Part shown: positions 1 to 10,300 of the stretch, piece after piece
How the letters are laid out: every line of letters begins with the position of its first letter
How positions within the stretch are numbered: the stretch's first letter is position 1
Assembly: GCA_037447655.1 (NCBI GenBank)
Contig: JBBHKE010000402.1
Location: 27,524-91,523, forward strand
DNA: 64,000 nucleotides
Reading direction: 5' to 3'
Source of the DNA: Zygnema cylindricum
Taxonomy: Eukaryota > Streptophyta > Zygnematophyceae > Zygnematales > Zygnemataceae
Notes under the pieces: generated by a model
The model's database searches: none
What the model was told of the DNA's origin: nothing
Seen by the model: the letters and a program-made list of their open reading frames with translations, nothing else
Program-made: the position numbers and the translations under genes

Positions 1-604
1 TCACCATAAAAAGTATCGGCATCAAAACTGTCGGTTTAAAATGAGGCGTTCTTTGCAGCTGATGCGACACCACAAGACGAATCACTGGAGAAACAACGAC
101 GTCAATGCTCAATAGTTTGTTGTATCATTTGAACAAAACAACGACGTCAATGCTCAATAGTTTGTTGTATCATTTAAACAAATTCCCTACGTGTACATGT
201 TAAAATTGCTATCGTACCTTATAATCAAGCAGCCCTTTTGATAAGTCAAACCTCACCTGCTTCCCTACGTGTACATGTTTAAATAGCTATCATACCTTAT
301 ATATCTTAGAACGGTTATAGACTATAGGACAAAGCTAACTGCTACAGGCTAATTGACAGACAATAGGTATCAGGTTTAAATCCTTGTTCCAGCAACCCTT
401 TTAATAAGTCTAACTTCGAGTGCTTCTTGTCTCATTAGAAAGCTTAGGCAGCCATGGCTCTAACTCTCTCTCTAGTCTTTAGTGACTGTGATGATTATGG
501 GGACTAGAGAGTGGTGTAAGAGGCAAGCTGCCTTTACTTCTTTACTATTTCTATTTAACACTAATCACACCTTGAAAATATGAAACAAAAACCATATTTC
601 TACA
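1..604 (-). repeat. 3' LTR of element A (partial)
   Basis: The right boundary is clear: reading the minus strand, the LTR starts TGTAGAAATATGG directly after the purine tract at 605-617. Positions about 290-560 match the LTR at 15891-16922, including the block around 430-540 with a CAGCCATGGCTCTA-like motif that recurs in every LTR of this family here. Positions 1-260 match less well and hold local duplications, so the far end is uncertain. Confidence 0.65.
91..180. repeat. 45-bp tandem duplication
   Basis: Two 45-bp copies (91-135 and 136-180) differ at one base. A second, looser direct repeat beginning TTCCCTACGTGTACATGT occurs at 183 and 261. Both lie in or beside the left LTR of element A. 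Confidence 0.9.
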
Positions 605-617
605 CTCCTTTTATTTT
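605..617 (-). other. Polypurine tract of element A
   Basis: On the minus strand the sequence is AAAATAAAAGGAG followed by the LTR start TG. It matches AAAATAAGGGGAG at the same place in element J, where plus-strand DNA synthesis would be primed. Confidence 0.75.
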
Positions 618-737
618 ATAGTCATTTTTTAATTTAAGACCACACTTCTCCCTATAAAAAATTAGTTAAGGAGAGGGTACAGGTTTGGTCATTATTTCTA
701 CTACCATCTCACTATCTGGTTTGTACTCTAAATTTAT

Positions 738-1290
738 TTATTTGTTCTCTACTTTCTCTGTAACAAAACTCACAGTAATATCAATGTGTTTAGCTTTGAA
801 GTGGTAATTGGGATTACTTGCAATGGCAATGGCTTCTTGATTATAATAAAAGATTTTCGGTACACCAATTTTAAGTTGACCATGCTCACCAAGAAAAGAC
901 TTCACACACATCAATTTTTTTACAACAGAGAAAGAAAGCCATATACTCAGTTTCCATGGTGGATTAAGCAATAACCTTTTGTTGTTTCTTGCTCCAACAA
1001 CAAGCCCTATCTCCCACATAGAAAACATATCCAGAAGTACATCTCCTCAAAGGAGAATCCCTATAACTGGCATCACTCTAAGTGGTGATGTCAGTATTGT
1101 CCCCGCCCAAATGTAACCAAATATCCATAGTTCCTATCAAATATCGAAGGACTCTCTTAGTAACCTCACAATCCGTTTAAGTGGGAGCATTTTGACTCCT
1201 ACTCAACACTCCTATACCAGCAGCTTAATTCGGTCGGGTACAATCTATAAAGTAGATTAAGCTGCCAAATACTTGCCTTTAAGAAATAGT
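738..1290 (-). pseudogene. RNase H region of element A pol
   Basis: The conceptual protein on the minus strand (best stretch 1028-738) is the copia RNase H end of the polyprotein. It resembles the equivalents in C (12539-12868) and J (48601-48939), including the A-I-A-I-A-S-N-P stretch and the H-F-K-A-K-H-I-D-I block typical of copia RNase H. RNase H would remove template RNA during reverse transcription. Frames are broken upstream towards the RT, so this is a remnant. It lies just before the polypurine tract, as expected. Confidence 0.75.
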
Positions 1291-1317
1291 TTTCATAAAA
1301 TTTTGCTCTTCAAGACC

Positions 1318-2180
1318 TTATTTTTTATCTATAATTATAACTCCCTCTTCCAAACTCCCCTCAATTCCCTTTTTTATCTCCATTGGAGTTGTACAACTAT
1401 CAACCTTGACCATCTGAAATTTTTCAAGCATATTCCCAATAGCCTCTTTCTGAGTTAATTTGATTATCCTTCTATCTTTGTCTCTCTCTACTTGAATTCC
1501 CAAAATATATCTTGTCTCCCCCCTATCTTTCATTTCAAATCTACGTTTTAGATGCGTTTTTTGTTTATTAATTTTATCCATGGATTTATTTAAAAGAAAC
1601 AAATCATCAACATAAATGGAAATATAAATGATTCGTTCCTCATCTTCAAATAGGCTAATTGAGTCATATGAGCTAATCCGAATGTATCTTTGAACGTGTA
1701 AGAAACTCATCGAGCTTTTTGCTCCACTTACGAGGAGCTTCTTTCAGCCTATATAAAGATTTGATCAATCGGCATACCTTGCTCTCTTCCCTTTGCTCCA
1801 CAAACCTCTCGGGCTATCTTATAAATATCTCCTTTTTCAACTCACCATGCAAGAAGGCACTATTGGTGTCCATCAGGTGAACCTCTATGAATTTCGTTGA
1901 CGCCAAACTGAGAAGGATACGGACTGAGGGAAATCTGATGGACGGAGCAATTGTTTCCTCGTTTTCGATTCCCTTTTTCAGAGTAAATCCTTTTGACTTT
2001 AACCGGGCTTTGTAGCGCTCAATAATGTTATCAAGGTTGAGTTCTAGTTTGAATACCCACTTACACTCAATTAGCTTTTACTTAGGTAGGCAATCCACCA
2101 GCTCCCAAGTATGGACCGCCATAATTGAGACCATCTTCTCATTAATGGTTGTCTTCTATCGGTTTCACTCTGGACAATTC
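1318..2180 (-). pseudogene. Reverse transcriptase region of element A
   Basis: Minus-strand remnant of copia reverse transcriptase. The catalytic motif Y-V-D-D-L-F-L-L-N-K-S is readable around 1603-1614, followed by the R-Y-I-L-G-I-Q-V-E-R-D segment typical of the palm domain C-terminal to it. The N-terminal part (about 1720-2180) can only be followed with frame changes and stops. The piece from 1710 to 1318 is the longest continuous reading. Not functional in this copy. Confidence 0.75.
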
Positions 2181-3170
2181 ATTGCCTCTCCATAAGTTTG
2201 AGGTTCATCCGGATGAGACAATTTGGTTGCCTTGTTATTTACTTGTTTTTCTTGCAGTATTTTGCTGCTTCTCCTTCCTCTTTCGAAAATTTGCGGTTAA
2301 AACAGATGGTTGTCGTGTATTCTTTTGAATGATTTTAGTTTCTCCCCTCTCCCTTGGTTCTAGTTCAATTTCCACCATGTCTTCCGCCTTTGGCTGAGTT
2401 GTCACTTGAGGTTCCACAGCTAGTTCCTTCTCGGTCTAAATTGTACTTGCAAGATTATCATCTTCTCGAAAACCAAGATAGTTAGGGAGCTCAGGGTTAT
2501 CAGAATTTATTGTCTCAAATCTGATTCTGACTAACTTTGTATACTTAAAGGGATCTACATATTTCCCTTCATCCATAACTCCTAGGTGATTAACTAGAAT
2601 TATATCTTCCTTTCCAAGATCATAAACTATATATCCTTTTACATCCTCATCATATCCTAGCAGGTATCCAGGTTTTCCTTTAGGATGTAACTTCTAATCT
2701 GACCGATCTGTACTTAGATTAAACACTTGACTACAGAAAGTCTTTAAGTGTGATACATTTGGTTTTTGGCCTGTCCATTTCTCATAGGGCGTTTGTCCTT
2801 TAATTGCCAAAGTATGAACCCTATTTTTGAGGGAGTTGGTGTAATTTATTGCCTCAGCCAAGAACCTATTTCCGATCTTCTTATTTGAAAACAAACTTAT
2901 GGCATTATCACTTAGTGTCCTATTGAACCTCTCGGCTACACTATATTTTTCAAGATTTTCAAGGACTCTATTTTAATGTTGTACCCCATCTTCTCTCAAA
3001 AATTCCTCAAATAGGTTTGAGGTATACTCCCCATCCATTATCATTCATCAATCTCTTGATTGGAGTTCCTTGGAGTTTCTCACTCCATACCTTGAAATCA
3101 TTAAAATACTCTAAGACTTCTAATATATTTTTCATAAAATATACCCTTAAATACCGAGACCAATCATCAT
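2181..3170 (-). pseudogene. Second, duplicated integrase C-terminus and linker in element A
   Basis: This stretch repeats integrase sequence that already occurs at about 3175-4950. On the minus strand it begins with a D-D-W-S-R-Y-L-like integrase core segment near 3170, runs through I-G-N-R-F-L-A-E-A and P-Y-E-K-W-T-G-Q-K-P (2894-2694), the G-Y-L-L-G-Y-D-E-D-V-K-G-Y block, and an acidic linker (2417-2235) leading into reverse transcriptase. The period is about 1 kb. The copies are clearly diverged and both are broken. Confidence 0.65.
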
Positions 3171-3174
3171 ATAG

Positions 3175-5290
3175 GCCTCCATATAGGTTTGTTGTTCATC
3201 TGGATGAGACTTTTTTGTTACTTATTTGTTGACTTGTTTTTCTTGCAGCCTTTTGCTACTTCTCTTTCCTCCCTCAAAATTTATCGTTGGTATAGATGGC
3301 TCTCATTGATTCCTTCTAACAGTTCCAACTTCTCTCCTCTCCCTTGGTTTCGGTTCACATTCCACCACGTCTTCCGCTTGTATCCGAGTTGCCACTTAAG
3401 GTTCCACTTGTTGCTCCTTTACGATCTGATTTGTATATGCAAAGGTCATCATTTTCTCAGAAACCTGGATAATTTGGAATTTCAAAGTCATCAATTTCTT
3501 TTCACCCAAATCTGATTTTAACTGAATTTGTATACTTAAACACATATATAGATTCCCATTCATCCATAACCACTAGATGCTTTACTATAATAATAGCTTC
3601 TCTCTTAAGATCATAGACTCTATACCCTTTTACATCTTCATCATATCCTAACAGATATCCAATTTTTCTTTTCAGATCTAACTTCCAATTTGACCGATCT
3701 GTATCTAGATTGAACACTTGACTACCGAAAACCTTTAAGTGTGAAACATGTTGTTTTCAGACGGTCCATCTCTCACAAGGTGTTTGGCCTTTTACTATCG
3801 AAGTAAGAACTCTATTCTTGGGATAATTTGCATAGTTCATTGCTTCCGCCCAAAATCTCTTCCCTATCTTTTTATCCAACAACATAGTCCTGACACTAAC
3901 ACTTAGGGTGCGTCTCAATGTTCTTAAAACTTAAAGAGATAGCATTCTTTTTTAGCGCAGTTTCGGCAGACCCGGATTTCGCATGTCCTTATATGTAACA
4001 ATGACATAGTTACTTAAGGGTGTGACAATTGTATACGCTAACAATGCCCGTGACGATTGTTAACGTCTACAATCTGTGATGACGCACGTTGTTTTTTGTA
4101 AGTGCTTATGACGTCACATGAGTTTTCGTGACATTTTAGACGTACCACCTTCCGGCTTGTTCCGTTTCACGGTTGAAGAAGATACATTTTTCCTTTGCGT
4201 CGCCTGTTTGATCGACGTGAAATGGCATCAAATTTTTTAGACCCCTGGCAAAATAAAACTCATACCAAGCGCAAAAAGACAAAACTTAACAAATTGTGTA
4301 CTTTGCCTTGTTGTACCTAAACCCAAATGGACAAAATATAACGAATATTGTATCTTTTGCCGTCAATTGAATTTGTTTAAAGTTTTTGTAAATTTTTTAC
4401 ACGTGCTAATATGTGTTTCTATTTGTTTTTAAAAAATACTTTGTTTAAATACACATCGTCCCTATTTTTCAAAGAAAAGTTTGAAGATGATGTTTTTTGG
4501 CATGGCCGTGGGTCGTAGAACACAAGATGACAACATGTAGTACATCGTAAATTCAATGATGACGCAAAATGTACTTCTATTTTTTTCTATTTTTTTAGTA
4601 CGGTTGAAACTTACGCGTACGAATCTTAGTTTAATAGGAAAACGACAAAAAAAAACCCTTACTTTGGAACATAGAGACGCACCCTTGGTGTCTTATTTAA
4701 CATCTTAGCTACACTATTATGCTCACAATTTTCATGGACGGTCTTTTGGTGTTGCACTACATCTTCATTCAAAAAAATCTCAAACTGATTGGAGGTATAC
4801 TCTCCTCCATTATCACTCCTCACTCTCTTAACAGGGGTTTCATGGAGTTTCTCACTCCATGCTTTATATTCTTTACAAATCAGTGGGGCCTCCGATTTAT
4901 TTTTCAGAAAATACACTCTTGAGTACTAAGACTCATCATCAGTGATAGTCATCATAAACCTCTTTCCTCCTAGTGAAGGCACTTTAGCTAGTCCCTATAT
5001 ATCACCGTGTATTTGATCGAAGACTTATTCTCCTTTATAAGTGGCTTCTTTTGGAAAAGGTAACATGTGTGCCTTACCTTGAGCACATCCACTACAGTCA
5101 CTTAGATTTTCACTTTCTCCAAACTTAATTCCTTCCACTACTCCCATCTTTTTCATTTCTTTCAACTTATCTAAATGCACATGTCTAAGCCTTTTATGCC
5201 ACAACATAAAACCATGAACACTAGCATAGTAATGTATCTTCTTTTCATTGCTTAAAATTAGCCTAAACATTTGTTGGCTACCCTTTACAA
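3175..5290 (-). pseudogene. Integrase region of element A (interrupted by a MITE)
   Basis: Sense order on the minus strand: a pre-integrase zinc segment at 5270-5025 (L-W-H-K-R-L-R-H-V-H then C-S-G-C-A-Q-G-K), the integrase core at 4916-4690 with the catalytic block R-S-D-N-G-G-E-Y, a 779-bp MITE at 3906-4684, then the core end and C-terminal domain (3900-3502) with G-Y-D-E-D-V-K-G-Y-R. Integrase joins element cDNA to the target. The MITE splits the codons N-K-T-L just after the expected catalytic Glu region. Stops and shifts abound. Confidence 0.75.
3906..4684. mobile_element. PIF/Harbinger-like MITE inside element A integrase
   Basis: The 18-bp terminal inverted repeats are GGGTGCGTCTCAATGTTC on the left and its complement with one mismatch on the right (4667-4684). 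Flanks are TTA (3903-3905) and TTG (4685-4687), which fits a 3-bp TTA target duplication with one change. Removing the element plus one copy of the triplet restores the integrase frame. No transposase is visible, so it is non-autonomous. Confidence 0.75.
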
Positions 5291-5339
5291 AATGAAATAA
5301 ACTTCCTCCTCAAAACTAGCAGTAAAGGTTCCCTTCCTA

Positions 5340-5699
5340 CTGCTAGTTTCACAGATTTTGAGGGATGATTTTGTTTAATTCAGGAATAAACAACACATCA
5401 GAGAATGTAACTATGGATGACTTTCCCTCCACCAAGACTTTTAAATTTAATGATCCTACTAAAGTTAAAGTGACTACCCTCCCATCCCCATAGTCTATCT
5501 CTACAGTGGGAATCTTTCTCATATTTGTGAACGTGTTTGTCCTTACACATGTGCATAGAGGCACTTGAATCCACAAACCAACCGCCTTCACCTTTCATTC
5601 TTTTGAAAAAGCACATTTCTGCTTACGCGGAATCTCAGCCTCAATCTTTATTCTTAACATCTCATTCAACAAAAGATCATCGTCCTCTTCCTTAAATTT
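5340..5699 (-). pseudogene. Protease region of element A
   Basis: Minus-strand remnant of the copia aspartic protease. The active-site neighbourhood W-F-V-D-S-S-A-S-M-H-M-C-K-D-K is readable (5616-5398), with the usual D-S-G changed to D-S-S near 5563-5571, followed by an E-I-D-Y-G-D-G-R-V-V segment shared with the proteases of D and J. A frameshift follows near 5400-5500. The upstream end is cut by insertion of element B at 5700, and the reading resumes past B at 14873. Confidence 0.75.
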
Positions 5700-6948
5700 T
5701 GTTGTTTTGAAAAGTTAGTTTTGTGCATACACGACATTGTTTGCACAAGGGACCTTTTGTGTAAAAAATATTATTGGAAGTATTGTGGTGGTACGAATGA
5801 AGGTTCGAATGTATTTGCGGATTGGGGAAGTAGTTGTTCGATTGAAATTAGAGAGACGTGAGGGACTATTTGAGTGGTGCGTAATGCGTTGAGAAATGGA
5901 CAGATCGGGATGCGATCCGATTCAAAATATTTGAAATGTTGAAAATGTATGTTGCTCGTACGAAACAAAATGCAACATGCGCATTTATGAAAAAAGACGC
6001 CACAGGTACAGATTGTTTTATTTTGCAAGTGGATGTGAATTCGCTTCGCGACGATGTGGGAAATTAGACGACTCGCGTGGATTTCGTTTGGATTTTTGTG
6101 ACCATGCAGCGCGACATTCGAGGGTGCATGATAAAAGGGACGGAAGGTTGAAAAAGGCCACCGCAATTGTTCAAGTAGTGGGGACGCAGAATGGCGTCAA
6201 TCCCACAATGTAAAATTTTGGACCCACCAAATTCTTTAAAGAAATTCAAGGAATCTTGTGGAGCGGCGTAGCATGACTCAACATACGATTTTTTGAGATT
6301 GTGTGTCCTTGTAAATATTTGAAACAAAAATGGTTTGTCTTTTTGTGTATTAGTTATTAGTATAGATTTACTCATTCCGACATATCTCGAGATATTTGGG
6401 TATACTAACATTAATAGAGGTAGCTGGTAGATTGTGTACAAATGGTATGCCTCCGTACATTCAGTAGAGAGCTCAAGTGTATATTTCTAGGACTTGGTCA
6501 TTTTTGGTCTCTAGGAACTTTCTGTACAAAAATCTGTTTATGGTCATTTTTGGTAGTTTTATCTGAGGATTGCTCTCAGATCTGTAAGAAGTATTATCTG
6601 AAAATTTGCATGTATGTTCCTCCCTGTATTTTTAATATTTTCATAGATTTTGAGGAATAGTGTGAGCCTGATCTGTGTTTTACTTCATTTTGAATTTGGT
6701 CTGATTTATCAAAGTTATAGTATGTTGTTTTTCTGCACCTTTTATTGGATGATGTGATAATTTTGTTTGGTATTTTTATATGAAAATCTGTGAGGATACT
6801 CAATGACCTAAAAAAAAATGTTTTATGTAGTTTGAGCCAATTTTGTTATATATGCAAAATTATGAGTGGATTCAAAGTAGGCTATTTTTTGGGTAGTCTG
6901 TGGTGCTTTCAAGGGTAAATCCATGGTTGAAAATGGCTATAGACAACA
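5700..6948 (+). repeat. 5' LTR of element B
   Basis: Starts TGTTGTTTTGAAAAGTTAG and ends ATAGACAACA directly before the primer site. It aligns with the two-part 3' LTR, for example around 5798-6000 versus 13751-13950. The ATG at 6923 near its end opens the gag frame. Other readings inside it look like chance. Confidence 0.8.
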
Positions 6949-6963
6949 GGTTATGGGCCCACG
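6949..6963 (+). other. Primer binding site of element B (initiator tRNA-Met, internal)
   Basis: GGTTATGGGCCCACG follows the LTR end CA. It is complementary, bar the last base, to the anticodon arm of plant initiator tRNA-Met, not to a tRNA 3' end. Confidence 0.75.
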
Positions 6964-7270
6964 CCCATGGCTACCCATATTGGATTAATAAATCTTACCG
7001 ATAATTGATGGATCTGAATATTCCTGTTGGAGGCGTATTATGGAGGGCTACTTTAAGTTGAGGAAGCTAATGGATGTTGTAAATGGGACATGTGTTGAAT
7101 CATCGGCTGGATGGGAGGAGAAGAACCTTGGGTGTTTGCCGATTATCAAGCTATCGTTGACCAAGGAACTTGTAATGACTTTCCTTGATTTGAAAACTGC
7201 AGCTAAGTTATGGAATTAGTTAGAACGAATATATCAAAAGAATTATGTATATCATTAGATGAATAATGTT

Positions 7271-7363
7271 ACAAAAATAGTTGAATATAAGTATGTTGGA
7301 GACAAAAATAGTTGAATATAAGTATGTTGGAGACAAAAATAGTTGAATATAAGTATGTTGGAG
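7271..7363. repeat. 31-bp tandem triplication in gag B
   Basis: Three copies of a 31-bp unit start at 7271, 7302 and 7333. The unit is not a multiple of three, so each added copy shifts the gag frame. Confidence 0.95.
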
Positions 7364-7745
7364 ACAGCCTGTTGAAATATTGCCTTAGTTTGCAAAGATT
7401 GTTTGTAGAAAATGATATTGCAGGAGGAAACTTTACAAATGCTCAAAAATCTCTTTTGTTAATGAAAAGATTACATAAGAAATATAGGTGTGCTTTAGAT
7501 AGATTAAACCAATTTGATAAAAAGGATTGGAACTTACCTTTAACAATCATATTTGTTTTAGACGAAGAGGATAATAAAAAGGCTTTAAAGGATAGGGGGA
7601 ATTTTCAGGGTGTTAGATCATAATTTTAGAAAAATAGAAAAAGTTGAAAATCATAAAACTGTTTTTATGATTATGATTTAGGGCATACCTTCAGAGTATG
7701 TCCTTTACATAAAATTGCATGTGCCACTAGAAATTTCAGAAACGG

Positions 7746-8564
7746 ATGGGATAACAATCGAGTTCGGCCCCCTACACGAAGGGTTACACTTCCAGTCGAC
7801 GAATTTGCATATTTCGAAATATGGAAAATGAGGAATGAAGGGTAAAATCTATTTTCACCAGATATGGAGTGGAGAAAGAGGTGACAAAAAAGGATTTGGT
7901 TACTGTCAATTTTCCGTAGAGAGATTGGTGAGTGAGAAAGATTTAGAAATGAAGAGATTTTTGAAATGAGAATAGTTGGAGGAAGTGAAGGTCACTTGGA
8001 AGTGGAAACTGAAAATAATTTGCATGAAGAGATAACTAAACTTAGAGAAGGAGAGAGGAAAAAATTTCAGAAATTGGAGTAAGAGAGGAATTTTACAATA
8101 TTGGAAAATAAAAGAAAAGTTCAAAAATTGAGAGAATACTAAAATTCATTAATAAATCAAAGAAAATACGTAAAATTTAAAGGATCAACCTTAGAAGAAA
8201 ACATGTGCAAAAAGTGGTCAAAAGAATACATCGTGAAAAGTAATTTAATGGAAGTCGTTACTTTTGATATTCATTAACTTTTATGGAATTTCTGATTTAG
8301 CATTTTGAATTTTGAGATTTGTTGAAGAGGAAAGTTATTATTTTTGAAGACATAGAAAAAAGCAACGAAAACAATGGTGTATTTAAGAAGGACGGATTTT
8401 GGAAGACATGGCAGCAGGCAGTTGAAGCAGTGGTGACATGAGTAGTAACAGTGGTGACGTTTGAACGGAAAAAAAAGGGAAATTTGGAGGTACGCAAAGG
8501 TACTGTTACATTTGGTACTTTGCATATTTTATCTTGGGTGCACGAAACTAAATTTTCGGGGGAG
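7746..8564 (+). other. Non-coding 3' internal region of element B with purine tract
   Basis: A-rich, purine-rich sequence after the gag remnant. I see no pol motif in it. It ends with TTTTCGGGGGAG (purine tract, last bases at 8564) immediately before the 3' LTR start TG at 8565. Confidence 0.55.
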
Positions 8565-8674
8565 TGTTTTTTTGAAAAGTTAGATTCGTGCATATGCGAC
8601 ATTTTTTGCGCACGCGACGTTTCGTGCGTAAATTATTAGCAGGACTAATGTGGTGGGACGAATGGAGGTTCGAA
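8565..8674 (+). repeat. 3' LTR of element B, part 1
   Basis: TGTTTTTTTGAAAAGTTAG matches the 5' LTR start of B with one difference. The LTR breaks off where element C begins and continues at 13750. Confidence 0.75.
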
Positions 8675-8956
8675 TGTATAAAAGCTTTAGTCCTCTCTAT
8701 ATTATCTGAGAGGAAAATACAAGACTTAGAAACATTTTAAGAGTTGTTTTAAAATACGTGTCAGAATTAGTGTAATTTGACAATATGAACTATATTAAAC
8801 TAATGAGATCACATCCGACGGTTCATAAGAAAAGAAAGATCCCGAAATGGTGCGCACTACTTAATTATGACATACCGTCCGATGGACAAGATCAGACCGA
8901 CAAATACTTACCAGAATCTGAAAGTGGACCATAGTGACACGGTGGATCTCGTCACT

Positions 8957-8963
8957 TATAAAA
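8957..8963 (+). promoter_or_regulatory. Candidate TATA box in LTR of C
   Basis: TATAAAA lies about 280 bp into the LTR and is kept in the 3' copy at 13180-13186. Its position suits a U3 promoter. No transcript evidence is available from sequence alone. Confidence 0.35.
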
Positions 8964-9366
8964 GTCTGAATGTCGGCTATAACCTTATGGAAACGGGAAT
9001 TTGTCTCCACCTTCATTTATATTAGTGTGTACAGTTAGTGAAAGTCAGACGTAGACAATTAAGGGTTGTCCTTTTGTATAAAACAAGTAGACGTACCGTT
9101 GACTAAATTAACATACATCAGGTACATAGTCAGATTACTTTAGAGTACGGTTAGAAAGTACCGTAGGACTCTTTACAGTACTGTGATTGGCTAGGTAAGT
9201 AGTAGTATAATTTATTAAGTATAAATTCTACGACTTAGTATTTTTATGTATTCCTTTTTATGAGGTTTCAAAGAGCACATATGTGCAATTTAAGGGATAT
9301 TCTCTGGGGTGTATCTCTTGGGTTAATTGGGCGTTTTGCTTGAAACTTTGTGAGTTGTCAGCACAC

Positions 9367-9472
9367 GCGGTAAACTGTATTCTCATATAGTTTGGGACCA
9401 TTTGGTTATATTGACTGCCGCGGTAAACTATACTCTCATATAGTTTGGGACCATTTGGTTATATTGACTGCT
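9367..9472. repeat. 53-bp tandem duplication private to the 5' LTR of C
   Basis: Copies at 9367-9419 and 9420-9472. The 3' LTR has the unit once, so the duplication arose after insertion. Confidence 0.9.
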
Positions 9473-9526
9473 TTGTGCAGTGGATCAAAGTTAGTATCTT
9501 GAGTGCTTCCTATCTTTGGTTCTGTG

Positions 9527-10300
9527 ATGGCTACTACTTCAGCAACTACTGGTGCTGCGCCAGCTATCATAGAACAACAGGTTACGGGCCCTCCCTCAAG
9601 AATTCCTATCTTTGATGGCAAGGACTATATCTATTGGGCGGATATGGTGGAACTGTATTTTCTTAACTCGAATTGGATGGACGTGGTGGACGGATCTCTG
9701 GCGGAATCAGACGCCAGCTGGAAGAAGAAAAATTTGCAGTGTCTCCACACTATTAAAATGCTTATTTCAAAGGAGCTCGCTATGGCGCATATTCACATGA
9801 AAAACGCATCAGAAATATGGAATTCTTTGAAAAAGATGCACACCAAAACTAATGTGCAACACTAGATGATTACGGCTGGAAAAAACTGGGAGTATAAGTA
9901 TACCGGCGGTACCATGGCTGAGTATTGTTATGGTCTGAGAACATTAATAGTAGAAAATGCATGTTCAAGTGGTACGTTTCCTGATGATCTACAAGCTTTG
10001 TTATTAATGAGAGGGCTTCCTAATGAATATAAATGAGCCTCTGACAATCTGAAAAAACTTGCACAAACTGATTGGAATCTAGCAATAGCAATTCTGTATG
10101 TCCTAGATGAAGAGTCTAGTCAAGAAGCATTTAAAGGTATTGGACAGGCAGAAGCTTTTAACACGCAGACTTTTAAAAAGGAACAGTTTTAGAATAGTCA
10201 GAATCAAGTTCCTCGCAAACCTGACATGTGTTATTATTGTAATGCAAAAAGGCATGGATACAGAAGTTGCCTTGATAATATAAAAGCTTCTGAGACAGGT
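9527..10300 (+). pseudogene. gag of element C
   Basis: The frame opens at ATG 9527 inside the LTR: M-A-T-T-S-A-T-T-G-A-A-P then E-Q-Q-V-T-G-P through the primer site, and P-I-F-D-G-K-D-Y-I-Y-W, the usual gag N-terminal block. The second half holds E-Y-K-Y-T-G-G-T-M, L-L-L-M-R-G-L-P-N-E-Y-K and the CCHC knuckle C-Y-Y-C-N-A-K-R-H-G-Y-R-S-C at about 10229-10270, with correct spacing. In-frame stops are TAG 9863, TGA 10034 and TAG 10190, all single-base changes in an otherwise good frame. Gag packages the element RNA. An upstream GTG at 9503 is in frame, but the ATG is the better start. Confidence 0.8.
9580..9594 (+). other. Primer binding site of element C
   Basis: GGTTACGGGCCCTCC directly follows the LTR end CA. 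It differs from the family form GGTTATGGGCCCACC at two positions. The complement is the anticodon arm of initiator tRNA-Met. Confidence 0.7.

Larger units (their letters stand above)
6923..7745 (+). pseudogene. gag of element B
   Basis: The frame opens at ATG 6923 inside the LTR and runs Q-Q-V-M-G-P through the primer site, like the gag start of the other copia elements here. Degenerate nucleocapsid gag follows: an E-E-K-N-L-G-C-L-P segment near 7117-7140, K-L-W-N at 7206, then E-Y-K-Y, L-L-L-M-K-R-L and the end of a CCHC knuckle, G-H-T-F-R-V-C near 7681-7702, in which the second Cys is replaced. Stops occur early (about 6983) and at 7256-7258. Gag would form the virus-like particle. The closest relative in the window is gag of C. 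Confidence 0.7.
8675..9579 (+). repeat. 5' LTR of element C
   Basis: Aligns throughout with 12892-13749. The first bases read TGTATAAAAGC against TGTTGGTTTATAAAAGC in the 3' copy, so about 6-8 bases are missing or replaced. It ends GAACAACA before the primer site. The ATG at 9527 inside it starts gag. Confidence 0.85.

Noticed and set aside
5771-6660. Open frames of 70-130 codons on both strands within 5.8-6.7 kb
   Set aside because: They are inside the B LTR and are broken in the second LTR copy (13750-14872).
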